Source: Gelidibacter mesophilus DSM 14095 (GTDB lineage Bacteria > Bacteroidota > Bacteroidia > Flavobacteriales > Flavobacteriaceae). From it: a stretch of 64,000 bases of DNA. Below are positions 42,193 to 52,372 of this stretch, in pieces. The stretch covers positions 1 to 64,000 of the forward strand of contig NZ_KE383968.1 of NCBI RefSeq assembly GCF_000423005.1. The letters run 5' to 3'. The notes under the pieces were generated by a model. The model was not told the origin of the DNA. It saw only the letters and a program-made list of their open reading frames with translations, and ran no database searches. How positions within the stretch are numbered: the stretch's first letter is position 1; each line of letters starts with the position of its first letter. The position numbers and the translations under genes were made by a program.

Positions 42193-42942
42193 TTATTTTC
42201 CCTTATTCACTTTTTCAATATACTTTTCCAAGGCCATGGTCATGGATGGAGTATCTGGAGTTGGAGCCAAAATATCCACTCTCAAGCCGTGCTCTTCAAC
42301 AGCCTTTGACGTTGTACTTCCAAAAACCGCAATTCTAGTCTTGTTCTGCTTAAAGTCTGGAAAATTATGAAATAACGATTCAATTCCCGACGGACTGAAA
42401 AATACTAAAATGTCATAAAACACATCGGCAAGATCAGATAGATCGCTGATTACCGTTCTATAAAAAACCGCTTCCTTCCAATTAATATTTAATGAATTAA
42501 GAAGTTCAGGAACCTCATCCTTCAACTTATCAGTTGTTGGCAATAAGAAATTTTCATCCTTATATTTTTTGATCAAAGGTATTAAATCTTCAAAATTCCG
42601 CTTTCCAACATAAATCTTCCGTTTTCTATACACCACATATTTTTGCAGATAGAAGGCCACTGCTTCACTCTGGCAAAAATATTTCAAAGTATCTGGCACT
42701 TTAAAACGCATTTCATCTGCCACTCTGAAAAAATGATCTACTGAGTTTCTGCTTGTTAAAATAATAGCCGTGAATGTATTTAAATCAACTTTTTGTTGTC
42801 TTACATCTTTGGCAGCAACACCTTCAACATGGATAAATGGACGAAAGTCAATTTTTACTTTTTGTTTTTCCTGGAGATCAAAGTAAGGCGAATTTTCGAT
42901 TTTAGGTTCGGGTTGAGACACTAAAATTGTTTTCACTTTCAT
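42193..42942 (-). CDS. hemD: Uroporphyrinogen-III synthase
   Basis: A 249-residue protein with the two-domain HemD pattern: ILTSRNSVDHFF (about 60-72), FFSPSGIESL and the C-terminal IAVFGSTTSKAVEEHGL. It cyclises hydroxymethylbilane to uroporphyrinogen III in tetrapyrrole synthesis. It is downstream of the DUF4271 gene, 15 bases apart. Confidence 0.85.
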   Translation of the reverse strand: MKVKTILVSQPEPKIENSPYFDLQEKQKVKIDFRPFIHVEGVAAKDVRQQKVDLNTFTAIILTSRNSVDHFFRVADEMRFKVPDTLKYFCQSEAVAFYLQKYVVYRKRKIYVGKRNFEDLIPLIKKYKDENFLLPTTDKLKDEVPELLNSLNINWKEAVFYRTVISDLSDLADVFYDILVFFSPSGIESLFHNFPDFKQNKTRIAVFGSTTSKAVEEHGLRVDILAPTPDTPSMTMALEKYIEKVNKGK

Positions 42943-42957
42943 AGGCTTTGGATAGTT

Positions 42958-43611
42958 TTATGCTTTATATTCGACGATTAATTTATATAAAATTAGATAA
43001 GGCCCAATTTCAAGTGCGCAAAGATACAAAATAAAATAGAATATGTTGTTTGTCAAAGTCTTTTGGTGAATTTTAAAGGAAGTCATAAAACCCATAAGAT
43101 TAATTAAGGCCATCACTAAAACTACTGCTAAAAGAATAGGTTTTGAAGGGTTTATGGTGTAGAGTAAGAGCGCATTAATCATCAAAAGCACAAATCCACT
43201 AAAATTTTTATAACTGGTTTTTTGAAACAGATAAGAATCAATTATTTTGTCAATTTCAAATAAGCTCCCCACTAGGCGCTCTACTAAAATCTTTATGAGT
43301 GATAAGGCCGTAATGCCTAAAATAAATTTCAAAAATATATCCAGTTCAAAAGTTTGGGTGGGTACTAAAGTAAGGTAAGCAAGATAAGAGAAAATAGAAA
43401 ATGAGATGACCAAGTTAAAGAAAAGCAGGGCATCGAAAAAATCAATAAATTTTTGATCTTTTGTATAGATTTTCAAATACTTAGAGTTGCCCAAAACACC
43501 TATGAAATCAAGAAAGCGATTGGTAAACAAAACTTTAGCAATAGTTATGAAAACCAATCCTAAAACCATGAAGATGGTAAACCATTCATAAGATATAATC
43601 TCTCTCATCAT
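42958..43611 (-). CDS. DUF4271 membrane protein
   Basis: A 217-residue integral membrane protein with six or so hydrophobic segments and no signal peptide. DUF4271 is typically found beside hemD in Bacteroidota, as it is here. Its function is unknown; the linkage suggests a role in tetrapyrrole or membrane metabolism, but this is only inference. Confidence 0.78.
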   Translation of the reverse strand: MMREIISYEWFTIFMVLGLVFITIAKVLFTNRFLDFIGVLGNSKYLKIYTKDQKFIDFFDALLFFNLVISFSIFSYLAYLTLVPTQTFELDIFLKFILGITALSLIKILVERLVGSLFEIDKIIDSYLFQKTSYKNFSGFVLLMINALLLYTINPSKPILLAVVLVMALINLMGFMTSFKIHQKTLTNNIFYFILYLCALEIGPYLILYKLIVEYKA

Positions 43612-43675
43612 GCCGCTAAATTATAAAGAAAATTTAATCTCTCCATTTCAATAAATTTAATCTTTCAAAAAAACT

Positions 43676-43683
43676 TACTTTTG
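43676..43683 (+). promoter_or_regulatory. -7 element (TACTTTTG) upstream of the mannosyltransferase
   Basis: TAnnTTTG match ending 15 bases before the ATG at 43699. Confidence 0.5.
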
Positions 43684-43698
43684 CTAAAATTTTTACCA

Positions 43699-44421
43699 AT
43701 GAAAGATGCTATTGTCATCATTCCAACCTACAATGAAATTGAAAACATTGAAGCGATTATCATTGCGGTTTTTGCCCAGGATAAAGCGTTTGATGTGCTT
43801 GTAGTTGATGACAACTCACCAGATTTAACGGCTGAAAAAGTAAAATCATTACAAACTGAGTTTCCTGAGCGTTTATTTTTACTCCAACGACAGAACAAAA
43901 CGGGTTTGGGCACGGCCTATATTGACGGATTTAAATGGAGTATTGAAAAGAATTATCAGTATATTTTTGAAATGGACGCTGATTTCTCCCACAATCCTGA
44001 CGATTTGATTAAACTTTATCAGGCCTGTGCCAAGGAAGATGCTGACGTTGCCATTGGTTCACGATATATAACAGGTGTTAATGTAGTCAATTGGCCAATG
44101 AACAGAATACTTTTATCGTATTTTGCTTCAAAATATGTACGTTTTATTACGCGTATGACTATTCAGGATACCACCGCAGGGTTTGTATGTTACAAAAAGA
44201 AAGTACTAGAGACCATAGACCTAGACGCCATTAAATTTGTTGGCTATGCGTTTCAAATAGAAATGAAATTTAAAGTCCATCTTGCAGGCTTTAAAATTGT
44301 TGAGGTTCCGGTGATCTTTACGGATAGAGCAAAAGGAAAATCAAAAATGAGCGGAGGTATTATTTCTGAAGCTATTTTTGGAGTTATTAATATGAAGTTA
44401 AAAAGCCTATTTGGCAAATAA
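43699..44421 (+). CDS. Polyprenol monophosphomannose synthase-like glycosyltransferase
   Basis: A 240-residue GT2 enzyme. It starts MKDAIVIIPTYNEIENIEAI, with donor-site DDNSPD and the DAD-type MDADFSHNP. These are the hallmarks of dolichol/polyprenol-phosphate mannose synthases. ATG 43699 is preferred to a TTG at 43681. It transfers a sugar from a nucleotide sugar to a polyprenyl phosphate at the inner membrane. Confidence 0.85.
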   Translation: MKDAIVIIPTYNEIENIEAIIIAVFAQDKAFDVLVVDDNSPDLTAEKVKSLQTEFPERLFLLQRQNKTGLGTAYIDGFKWSIEKNYQYIFEMDADFSHNPDDLIKLYQACAKEDADVAIGSRYITGVNVVNWPMNRILLSYFASKYVRFITRMTIQDTTAGFVCYKKKVLETIDLDAIKFVGYAFQIEMKFKVHLAGFKIVEVPVIFTDRAKGKSKMSGGIISEAIFGVINMKLKSLFGK

Positions 44422-44512
44422 TATGAAACGAGCATGCCAAAAAATTTTCCTTCCGTGGGAATAATTACGTGCGAACAGCATGCGCCCGTTAAAAAACAAT
44501 AAAAATAAACAC

Positions 44513-45859
44513 ATGAAAGCAAAAACGGTACTTATTAAAAATGCCAAAATTGTTAACGAAGGACAGATTTTTGAAGGTGATATTTTAATAGAAGGCGAAT
44601 TCATCAAGGATATTTCAGAATCTATCAGTGCTAAAACTGCGGATGTGATGATTGTTGATGTGGAAGGCGCTTACGTATTCCCTGGAGTGATTGATGATCA
44701 GGTGCATTTTAGAGAACCTGGGTTGACCCATAAAGCAACTATAGAATCAGAGTCTAAGGCAGCAGTTGCAGGTGGCATCACTTCATTTATTGAGATGCCA
44801 AATACGGTTCCGCAAACCACTACTATTGAAAAGCTTGAGGAAAAATTCAAGATTGCGGCAAGTAGCTCTTATGCCAATTACTCGTTTATGTTTGGTGGCA
44901 CCAATACCAATCTCGATGAGATCTTAAAGGTTGACGCCAAAAATGTTGCGGGCCTAAAGCTGTTTTTAGGATCATCAACGGGAGATATGTTGGTTGATAA
45001 CACTGAGGTTTTGGAAAACATCTTCAAAAGTACAGATTTGTTGATTTCTGTACATTGTGAGGATGAAGCCACCATCAAACAAAATCTTGAAGCACATATT
45101 GAAAAATACGGAAATGATATCCCAATGGAATGTCATCCCATAATAAGGAGTGAAGAAGCATGTTATATCTCATCTTCAAAAGCTATAGAACTAGCTAAGA
45201 AAACAGGAGCGCGATTACATATTTTTCATGTATCCACTGGAAAGGAAACCAAACTATTCACGAATAAAATTCCGCTTAAAGACAAAAAAATCACGGCTGA
45301 AGTGTGCATTCATCACTTATGGTTCAGCGATGAAGACTATAAGAAAAAAGGCACTTTAATCAAGTGGAATCCTGCGGTAAAGACAGCCAACGACCGAGAT
45401 GAACTTTGGAAAGCACTTTTAGATGATCGCATTGATGTCATCGCCACTGACCATGCTCCACATACCTTAAAAGAAAAACAAAACGTATATACTGATGCCC
45501 CTTCAGGTGGCCCTCTCGTTCAACACGCTTTAGTGGCTATGATTGAAGCATATCATAAGGAAAAAATAAGCTTAGAGAAAATAGCCGAAAAAATGTGTCA
45601 TAATCCGGCCATATTATTTCAGATAGAAAAACGTGGATTTATTAGACCAGGCTACTATGCGGATTTGGCCATCGTGGACATCAATAGTCCATGGACGGTA
45701 AAAAAAGAGAACATTCTATACAAATGCGGATGGTCTCCGTTTGAGAACGTTTTATTTAAATCGCGAATCACCCATACTTTTGTGAATGGTGCTTTAGTGT
45801 ATAAAAATTTCAAGTTTTTAAACGTTAAAGCAGGAAAACGATTAACTTTTGACAGATGA
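44513..45859 (+). CDS. pyrC: Dihydroorotase (class I)
   Basis: A 448-residue amidohydrolase. Metal ligands lie in DDQVHFREPG, HCEDEATI, HIFHVSTGKE and the conserved ATDHAPHT. It closes the pyrimidine ring from carbamoyl-aspartate. The start at 44513 (MKAKTVLIKN) is preferred to 44480 since that reading adds a poorly conserved lysine-rich leader. It shares a stop/start overlap with the next gene. Confidence 0.93.
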   Translation: MKAKTVLIKNAKIVNEGQIFEGDILIEGEFIKDISESISAKTADVMIVDVEGAYVFPGVIDDQVHFREPGLTHKATIESESKAAVAGGITSFIEMPNTVPQTTTIEKLEEKFKIAASSSYANYSFMFGGTNTNLDEILKVDAKNVAGLKLFLGSSTGDMLVDNTEVLENIFKSTDLLISVHCEDEATIKQNLEAHIEKYGNDIPMECHPIIRSEEACYISSSKAIELAKKTGARLHIFHVSTGKETKLFTNKIPLKDKKITAEVCIHHLWFSDEDYKKKGTLIKWNPAVKTANDRDELWKALLDDRIDVIATDHAPHTLKEKQNVYTDAPSGGPLVQHALVAMIEAYHKEKISLEKIAEKMCHNPAILFQIEKRGFIRPGYYADLAIVDINSPWTVKKENILYKCGWSPFENVLFKSRITHTFVNGALVYKNFKFLNVKAGKRLTFDR

Positions 45860-46290
45860 AACATTTTTTCTACATCCTTATTCTGATTTCTTTTGTGGGC
45901 TGCAACAGTGTTGATAGACCTACGAAACCAGAAAACTTAATTACGAAGGCCAAAATGTCAGACATTATGTATGATTTATATATCCTTAATGCAGCCAAGG
46001 GTGTAAATCGAAAACTGCTGGAACTCAATGGCATTATGCCTGTAGATTATATTTATAAAAAACATGGCATCGACAGTCTGCAATTTGCTCAAAGCAATAC
46101 ATATTATGCATATGACACCGAGACCTACTCTGCCCTTATAGACAAAACAGAAGCAAGGCTTCAAAAAGAAAAAGATGTTTATGAGAAGTTAAACAATGAA
46201 GACCAAAAAAAAAGTGATGCTGAAAAGGCGGCCAATAAGAAGAAAGCAAAAGATTCACTAAAAGTGTTTGAAGAGAGTCAACCCAATTAA
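45856..46290 (+). CDS. DUF4296 lipoprotein
   Basis: A 144-residue lipoprotein; the lipobox is VGC with Cys16. The middle contains KMSDIMYDLYILNAAKG and DYIYKKHGIDSLQFAQSN, typical of DUF4296. The C-terminal third is lysine- and glutamate-rich and helical. The start overlaps the pyrC stop by four bases. Function unknown. Confidence 0.85.
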   Translation: MKHFFYILILISFVGCNSVDRPTKPENLITKAKMSDIMYDLYILNAAKGVNRKLLELNGIMPVDYIYKKHGIDSLQFAQSNTYYAYDTETYSALIDKTEARLQKEKDVYEKLNNEDQKKSDAEKAANKKKAKDSLKVFEESQPN

Positions 46291-47312
46291 GAATCCTTCT
46301 TCAAATCTTCCAAAAATAACTGACAAGTTTCCTGTATGGAAGTTGCCATCGGTTTAAATTCAAAATCCAGAGTGTTTATCAATTTGGAGGCATCAAATTT
46401 CGTGATGCTTTTGGCGCTTTTTGTCATCTGTTTTGATAGTCGCCTGCGTTTGCCCGTAAGCATTTGGGACACCCAATCCAATCGCCAGCCAATGGCTAAT
46501 ATAAATGGTGTTGCTTCTTTTGAGGCTGGTTTTATTCCTAATGCAGACGTGGTTAGTTCCTGAAATTTTTTAAACGATAAATTTTCTGAGACCACAATAA
46601 ACCGTTCATTTTTAATAGCGCTCTGCATCAATAACACTAGAGCGTCCACGACGTCAGTCACATCAACATAACCGGTAACCCCATGCGTATAATAGGGCAT
46701 GCCTTTGTATATTTTCTTAATCAGGCTACTGCTGCCACCGCTGTTCCAAAATCCTGGTCCAATAATTATTCCAGGATTTATAATTACGGCATCCACACCT
46801 TCTTGAGTACCTCGCCAAACTTCAATTTCCGCTCCATATTTGGTTATGGCATACACGCTATTGTCATCTTCTTGATTCCAATTGGTGTCTTCAACAATTA
46901 ATTCTTGTGGATTTTGATGATGGCCTATCGTCGCAATTGAGCTAACGTAAGCCAGTTTTTTTATGCGATGCGATACGCATAAATTGACCACATTGGCCGT
47001 GCCTTCAATATTAATCTTTCGTAATTGGTGGTATTTGTCAGGTTCAAAACTTACAAAAGCGGCACAATGGTACACATGATCTACATTTTTGAAAGCGACA
47101 ACCAATGATGGCACGTCTGTAATATCAGCTTCAATCCATTCAATTTTTTGATAAAGCGCTTCAGCATCTGCGGTATAATAAGAAAAGACCTTTTTTACCA
47201 ACTCCAATTTGTGTGCTCTTCTGTAAATTGCTCTAACGGAAGTGTTGGTTTGCAACAACTTGTAAAGCAAATGTGAACCTACCAATCCTGTACCTCCAGT
47301 AACTAATATCAT
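46287..47312 (-). CDS. NAD-dependent epimerase/dehydratase family protein
   Basis: A 341-residue extended SDR. The Rossmann motif is VTGGTGLVGSHLLYKLL (4-20) and the active-site Tyr-x3-Lys is YAITKYGAE (about 155). The substrate is unknown; homologues beside pyrC/DUF4296 are common in Flavobacteriaceae as I recall. Its stop overlaps the converging DUF4296 gene by four bases. Confidence 0.85.
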   Translation of the reverse strand: MILVTGGTGLVGSHLLYKLLQTNTSVRAIYRRAHKLELVKKVFSYYTADAEALYQKIEWIEADITDVPSLVVAFKNVDHVYHCAAFVSFEPDKYHQLRKINIEGTANVVNLCVSHRIKKLAYVSSIATIGHHQNPQELIVEDTNWNQEDDNSVYAITKYGAEIEVWRGTQEGVDAVIINPGIIIGPGFWNSGGSSSLIKKIYKGMPYYTHGVTGYVDVTDVVDALVLLMQSAIKNERFIVVSENLSFKKFQELTTSALGIKPASKEATPFILAIGWRLDWVSQMLTGKRRRLSKQMTKSAKSITKFDASKLINTLDFEFKPMATSIQETCQLFLEDLKKDS

Positions 47313-47365
47313 AGCACTAAAATAAAGAATTAATCGATATTAATTCCTAATTCTTCTTTGATGTT

Positions 47366-47373
47366 TATCTTTG
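47366..47373 (+). promoter_or_regulatory. -7 element for tyrS (TATCTTTG)
   Basis: Perfect TAnnTTTG, 31 bases upstream of the ATG at 47404. Confidence 0.55.
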
Positions 47374-47403
47374 CAGAAAATTTATAAAATTAACTTTAAG
47401 CTC

Positions 47404-48714
47404 ATGACGAACGCATTTGTAGAAGATTTACGTTGGAGAGGAATGGTACATGATATCATGCCCGGAACAGAAGAACAACTCAGTAAAGAAATGACCAGTG
47501 CTTATATTGGTTTTGATCCTACCTCTGATTCGTTGCATATTGGAAGCTTAGTTCCCATTATTCTATTGGTACACCTCGAAAAAGTTGGGCACAAACCTTA
47601 TGCTCTGGTGGGTGGCGCTACTGGCATGATTGGTGATCCTTCAGGAAAAAGTGATGAGCGTAATTTACTTGACGAGGCTGCATTGGCCAAAAATGTAGCT
47701 GGAATTAAATCAGTGTTATCTCGATTTTTGGATTTCAATTCAACTGCTAAAAATGCGCCCGTTTTAGTAAACAACTATGACTGGATGAAGGATTTCTCCT
47801 TTATCGAATTTGCAAGAGATGTTGGTAAACGTATTACGGTTAATTATATGATGTCAAAAGACTCCGTTAAAAAACGTTTTTCTGGCGAAGAAGGCAACGT
47901 TGGCATGTCTTTTACTGAATTTACCTACCAACTGATTCAAGGCTACGATTTTTATCATCTGCACAAGCATCACAATATTCTTTTACAAATGGGAGGCAGT
48001 GACCAATGGGGTAACATTACCACAGGAACAGAGTTGGTAAGACGTATGAATGTTGGCGAAGAAGCAAAGGCTTACGCCATGACCTGTCCATTGATAACCA
48101 AAGCGGATGGCTCCAAATTTGGCAAAAGCGAAGGTGGCAATATCTGGTTAGATGCCGATAAAACTTCAGTTTATAAATTCTACCAATTTTGGCTGAATAC
48201 CAGCGATGATGATGCCGATAGATATATCAAAATATTTACGTTCTTAGATAGAACAACCATTGAGAAGCTGATTGCCGAACATAAGGAAGCACCTCACTTG
48301 AGACTTTTACAAAAACGATTGGCTGAAGAAGTGACTACATTTGTACATTCCAAAGAAGATTTTGAAAATGCCGAACGTGCCTCAAATATTTTATTTAGCC
48401 ACACTTTTAAACAAGATATAAGAACCCTGGATGAAGCCATGTTTCTGGAAGTTTTTGAAGGTGTGCCCTTAGCAGAACTTTCTAAGTCTGAATTTGATGA
48501 AGGTATAGACATGATTGCCGCACTCGCCGCAAAAACAAATTTTTTGAATTCCAACGGCGAAGCGCGTCGCGCCTTAAAAGAGAACTCAATTTCTGTAAAT
48601 AAGGAAAAAGTTGCTGAGGACTATCTTTTAAGTGCGGAAGACCTCATCAATGGCAAATACATCATTCTTAATAAAGGAAAGAAAAACACATATATCATAA
48701 AAGTAAACGCATAA
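47404..48714 (+). CDS. tyrS: Tyrosine-tRNA ligase
   Basis: A 436-residue class I synthetase with the HIGH motif SLHIGSL, the tyrosine-binding MGGSDQWGN, the KMSKS variant KFGKS, and a C-terminal S4 RNA-binding domain. The ATG at 47404 ([13 protein letters not shown]) is chosen; a more upstream TTG start is unlikely. Terminator at 48776-48818. Confidence 0.95.
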   Translation: MTNAFVEDLRWRGMVHDIMPGTEEQLSKEMTSAYIGFDPTSDSLHIGSLVPIILLVHLEKVGHKPYALVGGATGMIGDPSGKSDERNLLDEAALAKNVAGIKSVLSRFLDFNSTAKNAPVLVNNYDWMKDFSFIEFARDVGKRITVNYMMSKDSVKKRFSGEEGNVGMSFTEFTYQLIQGYDFYHLHKHHNILLQMGGSDQWGNITTGTELVRRMNVGEEAKAYAMTCPLITKADGSKFGKSEGGNIWLDADKTSVYKFYQFWLNTSDDDADRYIKIFTFLDRTTIEKLIAEHKEAPHLRLLQKRLAEEVTTFVHSKEDFENAERASNILFSHTFKQDIRTLDEAMFLEVFEGVPLAELSKSEFDEGIDMIAALAAKTNFLNSNGEARRALKENSISVNKEKVAEDYLLSAEDLINGKYIILNKGKKNTYIIKVNA

Positions 48715-48775
48715 TATCCTTTTTTGGCTTTGGCGGTTGATTTCATCAACTTGTCTAAAGATTATATTATTATGG

Positions 48776-48818
48776 ATAGAGGCCATCTAACATTAAGATA
48801 GCCTCTATTTTTTTTATA
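48776..48818 (+). terminator. Terminator after tyrS
   Basis: TAGAGGC-ATCT pairs with AGAT-GCCTCTA across a small loop, followed by eight T. Confidence 0.8.
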
Positions 48819-49040
48819 GATGTTTGATGGCCTATTTAAGGGTTTGAAGAGTTGATTAACCCCTATAGTGATGAGAAAGAATTATAATTAATAAAAACAG
48901 TCTTTTGACCAACTGCTTAACTTCCAATTTCATGGCGTAAAACTTTCAAAAAGCTTAGCAATTTCGAAGTTTTGAGATACAATTAACGAAAAGATTTAAA
49001 TAAAACCGTTAATTTGCAGCCTATTACTATTACAATCGTC
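48819..49040. other. Intergenic, possible rearrangement junction
   Basis: No gene is seen. The stretch separates tyrS from DUF3098. In other Bacteroidota as I recall the gene before DUF3098 is ftsX, here 16 kb away on the other strand. Confidence 0.4.
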
Positions 49041-49304
49041 ATGGGAGAAAAAAAACGCAAAGAAAGGGCTAATAACAATTTTATTTTCGGCAAAAAAAAT
49101 TACACGTTCATGCTCATCGGTTTGGGTATTATTGCATTGGGGTTCATCCTAATGTCTGGTGGCGGGAGTGATGACCCGAATGTTTTCAATCCAGAAATTT
49201 TTAATTGGAGACGCATCCATTTGGCGCCCACTTTGGTGTTAATTGGCTTTGGATTTCAAGTCTATGCTATTTTGTTGAATCCAGACAAAAGAAAAAATTC
49301 TTAA
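49041..49304 (+). CDS. DUF3098 membrane protein
   Basis: An 87-residue protein with the start at MGEKKRKERA; an upstream alternative start (49014) adds nine residues of no conserved type. It has two hydrophobic segments (about 21-42 and 62-80) separated by the loop DPNVFNPEIFNWRRI, typical of DUF3098. Function unknown. Followed by uppP after 80 bases. Confidence 0.85.
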   Translation: MGEKKRKERANNNFIFGKKNYTFMLIGLGIIALGFILMSGGGSDDPNVFNPEIFNWRRIHLAPTLVLIGFGFQVYAILLNPDKRKNS

Positions 49305-49384
49305 TATTAAACTTCCATATTATAATCCTTACCCTTTTAATTTTATTTACATCTGGGTATTGAAATTAGATAATTGACCTCCTT

Positions 49385-50197
49385 ATGAATTTAATTGACG
49401 CCATTATTTTAGCCATTATTGAAGGCCTGACAGAGTATTTACCGGTTTCTTCAACGGGTCATATGATCATCGCCTCTTCATTTATGGGTATTGCTACTGA
49501 TGATTTTACAAAATTATTTACCATTGTTATCCAACTGGGGGCCATTTTAGCAGTTGTAGCACTCTACTGGAAACGCTTTTTTCAAAGTTTGGATTTTTAC
49601 TTTAAACTATTGGTTGCCCTGCTTCCGGCGGTCATTTTAGGGTTGCTTTTAAGCGATATTATTGATGATTTATTAGAAAGCCCTGTGACGGTTGCGATTT
49701 CATTAATTATAGGTGGTTTTATTTTATTGAAAGTTGACGAATGGTTTAAGTCTAATGAAGTTTATGACGAGGCCAATCCTGACGCCCATACTAAAATCAG
49801 TTATGCAACCGCTTTAAAGATTGGATTCTTTCAATGTTTGGCAATGATTCCTGGCACCTCTCGAAGTGGCGCTTCCATTGTTGGTGGGATGACTCAAAAA
49901 CTGAATCGCAAAACGGCGGCAGAATTTTCATTTTTTCTTGCAGTACCTACCATGTTTGGTGCAACAGCAAAAAAAACCTACGATTATTTTAAAGCAGGAT
50001 TTGAATTGAGCAGTGATCAAGTAAACTATCTGATCATAGGAAATATTATTGCATTTATTGTCGCATTTATTGCCATTAAATCCTTTATAGAATATTTAAG
50101 CAAGCATGGCTTTAAGCTTTTTGGTTACTACAGAATTGTTTTAGGCGTAGCACTATTAGTGATTCATTATTTTATTTACAGTCTAACAACCATCTAA
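49385..50197 (+). CDS. uppP: Undecaprenyl-diphosphatase
   Basis: A 270-residue integral membrane enzyme with the two conserved regions [15 protein letters not shown] (14-28) and [10 protein letters not shown] (about 157-166). It recycles undecaprenyl-pyrophosphate for peptidoglycan synthesis. Its stop overlaps the truB start by one base. Confidence 0.94.
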   Translation: MNLIDAIILAIIEGLTEYLPVSSTGHMIIASSFMGIATDDFTKLFTIVIQLGAILAVVALYWKRFFQSLDFYFKLLVALLPAVILGLLLSDIIDDLLESPVTVAISLIIGGFILLKVDEWFKSNEVYDEANPDAHTKISYATALKIGFFQCLAMIPGTSRSGASIVGGMTQKLNRKTAAEFSFFLAVPTMFGATAKKTYDYFKAGFELSSDQVNYLIIGNIIAFIVAFIAIKSFIEYLSKHGFKLFGYYRIVLGVALLVIHYFIYSLTTI

Positions 50198-50892
50198 TGC
50201 TCTCAACCGACGATTATCTTTCTGGCCAAGTCTTATTGATCGACAAACCCTTGCATTGGACCTCATTTCAAGTGGTCAACAAATTGCGATGGGAAATACG
50301 TCGCGCCTTTAATATCAAAAAAATAAAAGTTGGACACGCCGGAACATTAGATCCTTTAGCAACAGGTTTATTGGTCATCTGCACCGGTAAAATGACCAAA
50401 AACATTGATAGTTTTCAAGCACAGATCAAAGAATATACGGGTACGTTTGTTTTAGGAAGTTCTACGCCATCTTATGATTTAGAAACCGAGATTGATCACA
50501 CCTATCCTACCGAACATTTAACAGAAGCATTAATCCGGAATACTACCGATCAGTTCATTGGTGAGATTTTGCAATTTCCACCGGTATTTTCTGCACTTAA
50601 AAAAGATGGCAAGCGTCTGTATGAATTTGCACGCGCCGGTGAAGAAGTTGAAATCCCTTCACGTCAAGTCCATATTTCGGAATTTGAAATCACAAAAATC
50701 AACAATTTAGAAGTTGATTTCAGGGTAATATGCAGCAAAGGAACCTACATCCGTTCTTTAGCACATGATTTCGGAAAAGCGCTTAATTCTGGAGCTCATT
50801 TATCGGCTTTAAGACGGACCAAAATAGGCGATTTTGATGTTGAGAATGCCGTAAGCGTTGAAGAGTTTATTAAAGCGCTTCCTACGGAATAG
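50197..50892 (+). CDS. truB: tRNA pseudouridine-55 synthase
   Basis: A 231-residue protein. The catalytic Asp lies in GHAGTLDPLATGLLV (about residue 51) and the later motif CSKGTYIRSLAHD is typical of TruB. It modifies U55 in the T-arm of tRNA. Forms DUF3098-uppP-truB. Confidence 0.95.
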   Translation: MLSTDDYLSGQVLLIDKPLHWTSFQVVNKLRWEIRRAFNIKKIKVGHAGTLDPLATGLLVICTGKMTKNIDSFQAQIKEYTGTFVLGSSTPSYDLETEIDHTYPTEHLTEALIRNTTDQFIGEILQFPPVFSALKKDGKRLYEFARAGEEVEIPSRQVHISEFEITKINNLEVDFRVICSKGTYIRSLAHDFGKALNSGAHLSALRRTKIGDFDVENAVSVEEFIKALPTE

Positions 50893-50926
50893 TTTTTGAT
50901 AAAATTAAAGTACCTAGTACTGCTTT

Positions 50927-51469
50927 ATGAAATCGATTGTACTAAGTTGTTTGTTGTGTGGTACATTATTTAACCTATCAGCACAAGATGCCATAAAAAC
51001 TAACGGCCTATTCTATAAGATTTCCTTGGGGGCTACGCTGACCAATAATGAAGACTATACTATAGGCAATGATGAAGGCCATACATTTATTGATTTGAAT
51101 GGCGTCTTTATCAACAACTCATTGGGTTATCAGTTTGACCACCGTACAAGCATAGATCTCAATGTTGAATATGATCATTATTTGCGACAAGCTTTTAATT
51201 TTTTACCGGTTCATTTAGGTTTTAATTATAATATACTAGATTTTGATGACGTTCTTTTCATAAGGGCTGGATATGGTAAACTTATAGATGCTGGGAAAAA
51301 TTTTGAAAATGGCACCATGTATAAATTAGGAGTTGGCTACAGGACCTTTGATGATAACTTTAGGAATTCGTGGCTGATAGGTTTTGATTTCAACAGAAAA
51401 CGCTTTGGTTATAAACAAGAGGAAAAGCTTTCAAGCCTTTCTATCTTTTTTGAATTTATGGTGTTTTAA
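50927..51469 (+). CDS. Secreted outer-membrane beta-barrel-like protein
   Basis: A 180-residue protein with a signal peptide (MKSIVLSCLLCGTLFNLSAQ, cleavage around residue 20). The rest alternates in beta-strand pattern and ends with SSLSIFFEFMVF, an aromatic-terminated final strand typical of outer-membrane barrels. No named family is recognised. Confidence 0.65.
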   Translation: MKSIVLSCLLCGTLFNLSAQDAIKTNGLFYKISLGATLTNNEDYTIGNDEGHTFIDLNGVFINNSLGYQFDHRTSIDLNVEYDHYLRQAFNFLPVHLGFNYNILDFDDVLFIRAGYGKLIDAGKNFENGTMYKLGVGYRTFDDNFRNSWLIGFDFNRKRFGYKQEEKLSSLSIFFEFMVF

Positions 51470-51537
51470 TCTTTTTTGCTTAATTTGACTTATATAATCA
51501 TGCCTATGGCATTGTAAATCTTTTAAAAATTACATTT

Positions 51538-52323
51538 TTGGAAATCATTGAAAAACATAAAGCTTTAATCATCACCATTTTAATAAGCAGCACCTTAGTG
51601 CTTGCTATGTTTGCGCTCGGGATTAAAAAGCAAACTGAGGTGATGGCTGAAAGTTACTATGAGCTCCCACCACCTCTTACCCCTGAAGAACAGCAACTGC
51701 TTGAAGAATTGGCCATGAACGATCCTAATGTTGCAGAAACCAATAAAGCCTTCAATTCAACGAATGAGTTTAAAGAGATGATGAGGAATTTCAAATCAGT
51801 GAACTCGAATGATTTTGACAAGAATGCCAAACAAACAGAAACTGAGGACATTGAAACCCCTGAAGAAGTTACGGATGGAGAGAACACACCTGCAACAGAA
51901 GATTATTCCATTAATGAAAATGAATTATCGTCCTATAGTAAAATAAAGGATGTCATTGCGATGCGTTCTGCCGAAAAGCGTCAATCGTCCAAATCAAACG
52001 GTAATAATTCCACCAACAATTTAGCCAACAATTCTGCTTTGAATACCAATAGTAGTGTGTCTTATAGTTTGGTCAACAGAAAGGACAAACATTTACCACC
52101 TCCGGTATATCTTTGTGAAGAAAGTGGAAAAATTGTGATTAATATTACCGTAGATAGTTCAGGAGAAGTCACAGATGCGTATCTCAATTCTTCATCCACT
52201 TCAAAAAATGCCTGTTTGATAGAAAGTGCACTCCAGTATGCCAATGAGGCACGCTTTAGTCCTGACGCTTCTAAAACCAAGCAGATTGGCTCTATTACCT
52301 ACTTTTTTAAAGGGAAATATTAG
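51538..52323 (+). CDS. TonB-like energy transducer protein
   Basis: A 261-residue protein from a TTG start at 51538 (MEIIEKHKAL); no ATG upstream in frame was found. One N-terminal membrane segment (about 10-28) is followed by a Pro/Glu-rich, low-complexity linker (YELPPPLTPEEQQ) and an Asn/Ser-rich stretch. A C-terminal domain with VNITVDSSGEV-type pattern is close to the TonB C-terminus. It resembles the TonB/TolA-like family of Bacteroidota; the partner is not known. Confidence 0.6.
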   Translation: MEIIEKHKALIITILISSTLVLAMFALGIKKQTEVMAESYYELPPPLTPEEQQLLEELAMNDPNVAETNKAFNSTNEFKEMMRNFKSVNSNDFDKNAKQTETEDIETPEEVTDGENTPATEDYSINENELSSYSKIKDVIAMRSAEKRQSSKSNGNNSTNNLANNSALNTNSSVSYSLVNRKDKHLPPPVYLCEESGKIVINITVDSSGEVTDAYLNSSSTSKNACLIESALQYANEARFSPDASKTKQIGSITYFFKGKY

Positions 52324-52372
52324 ATTGGCTAGACAGTCAAAAGATCAAACGATCCACTTTGGCTTTAAGTTT

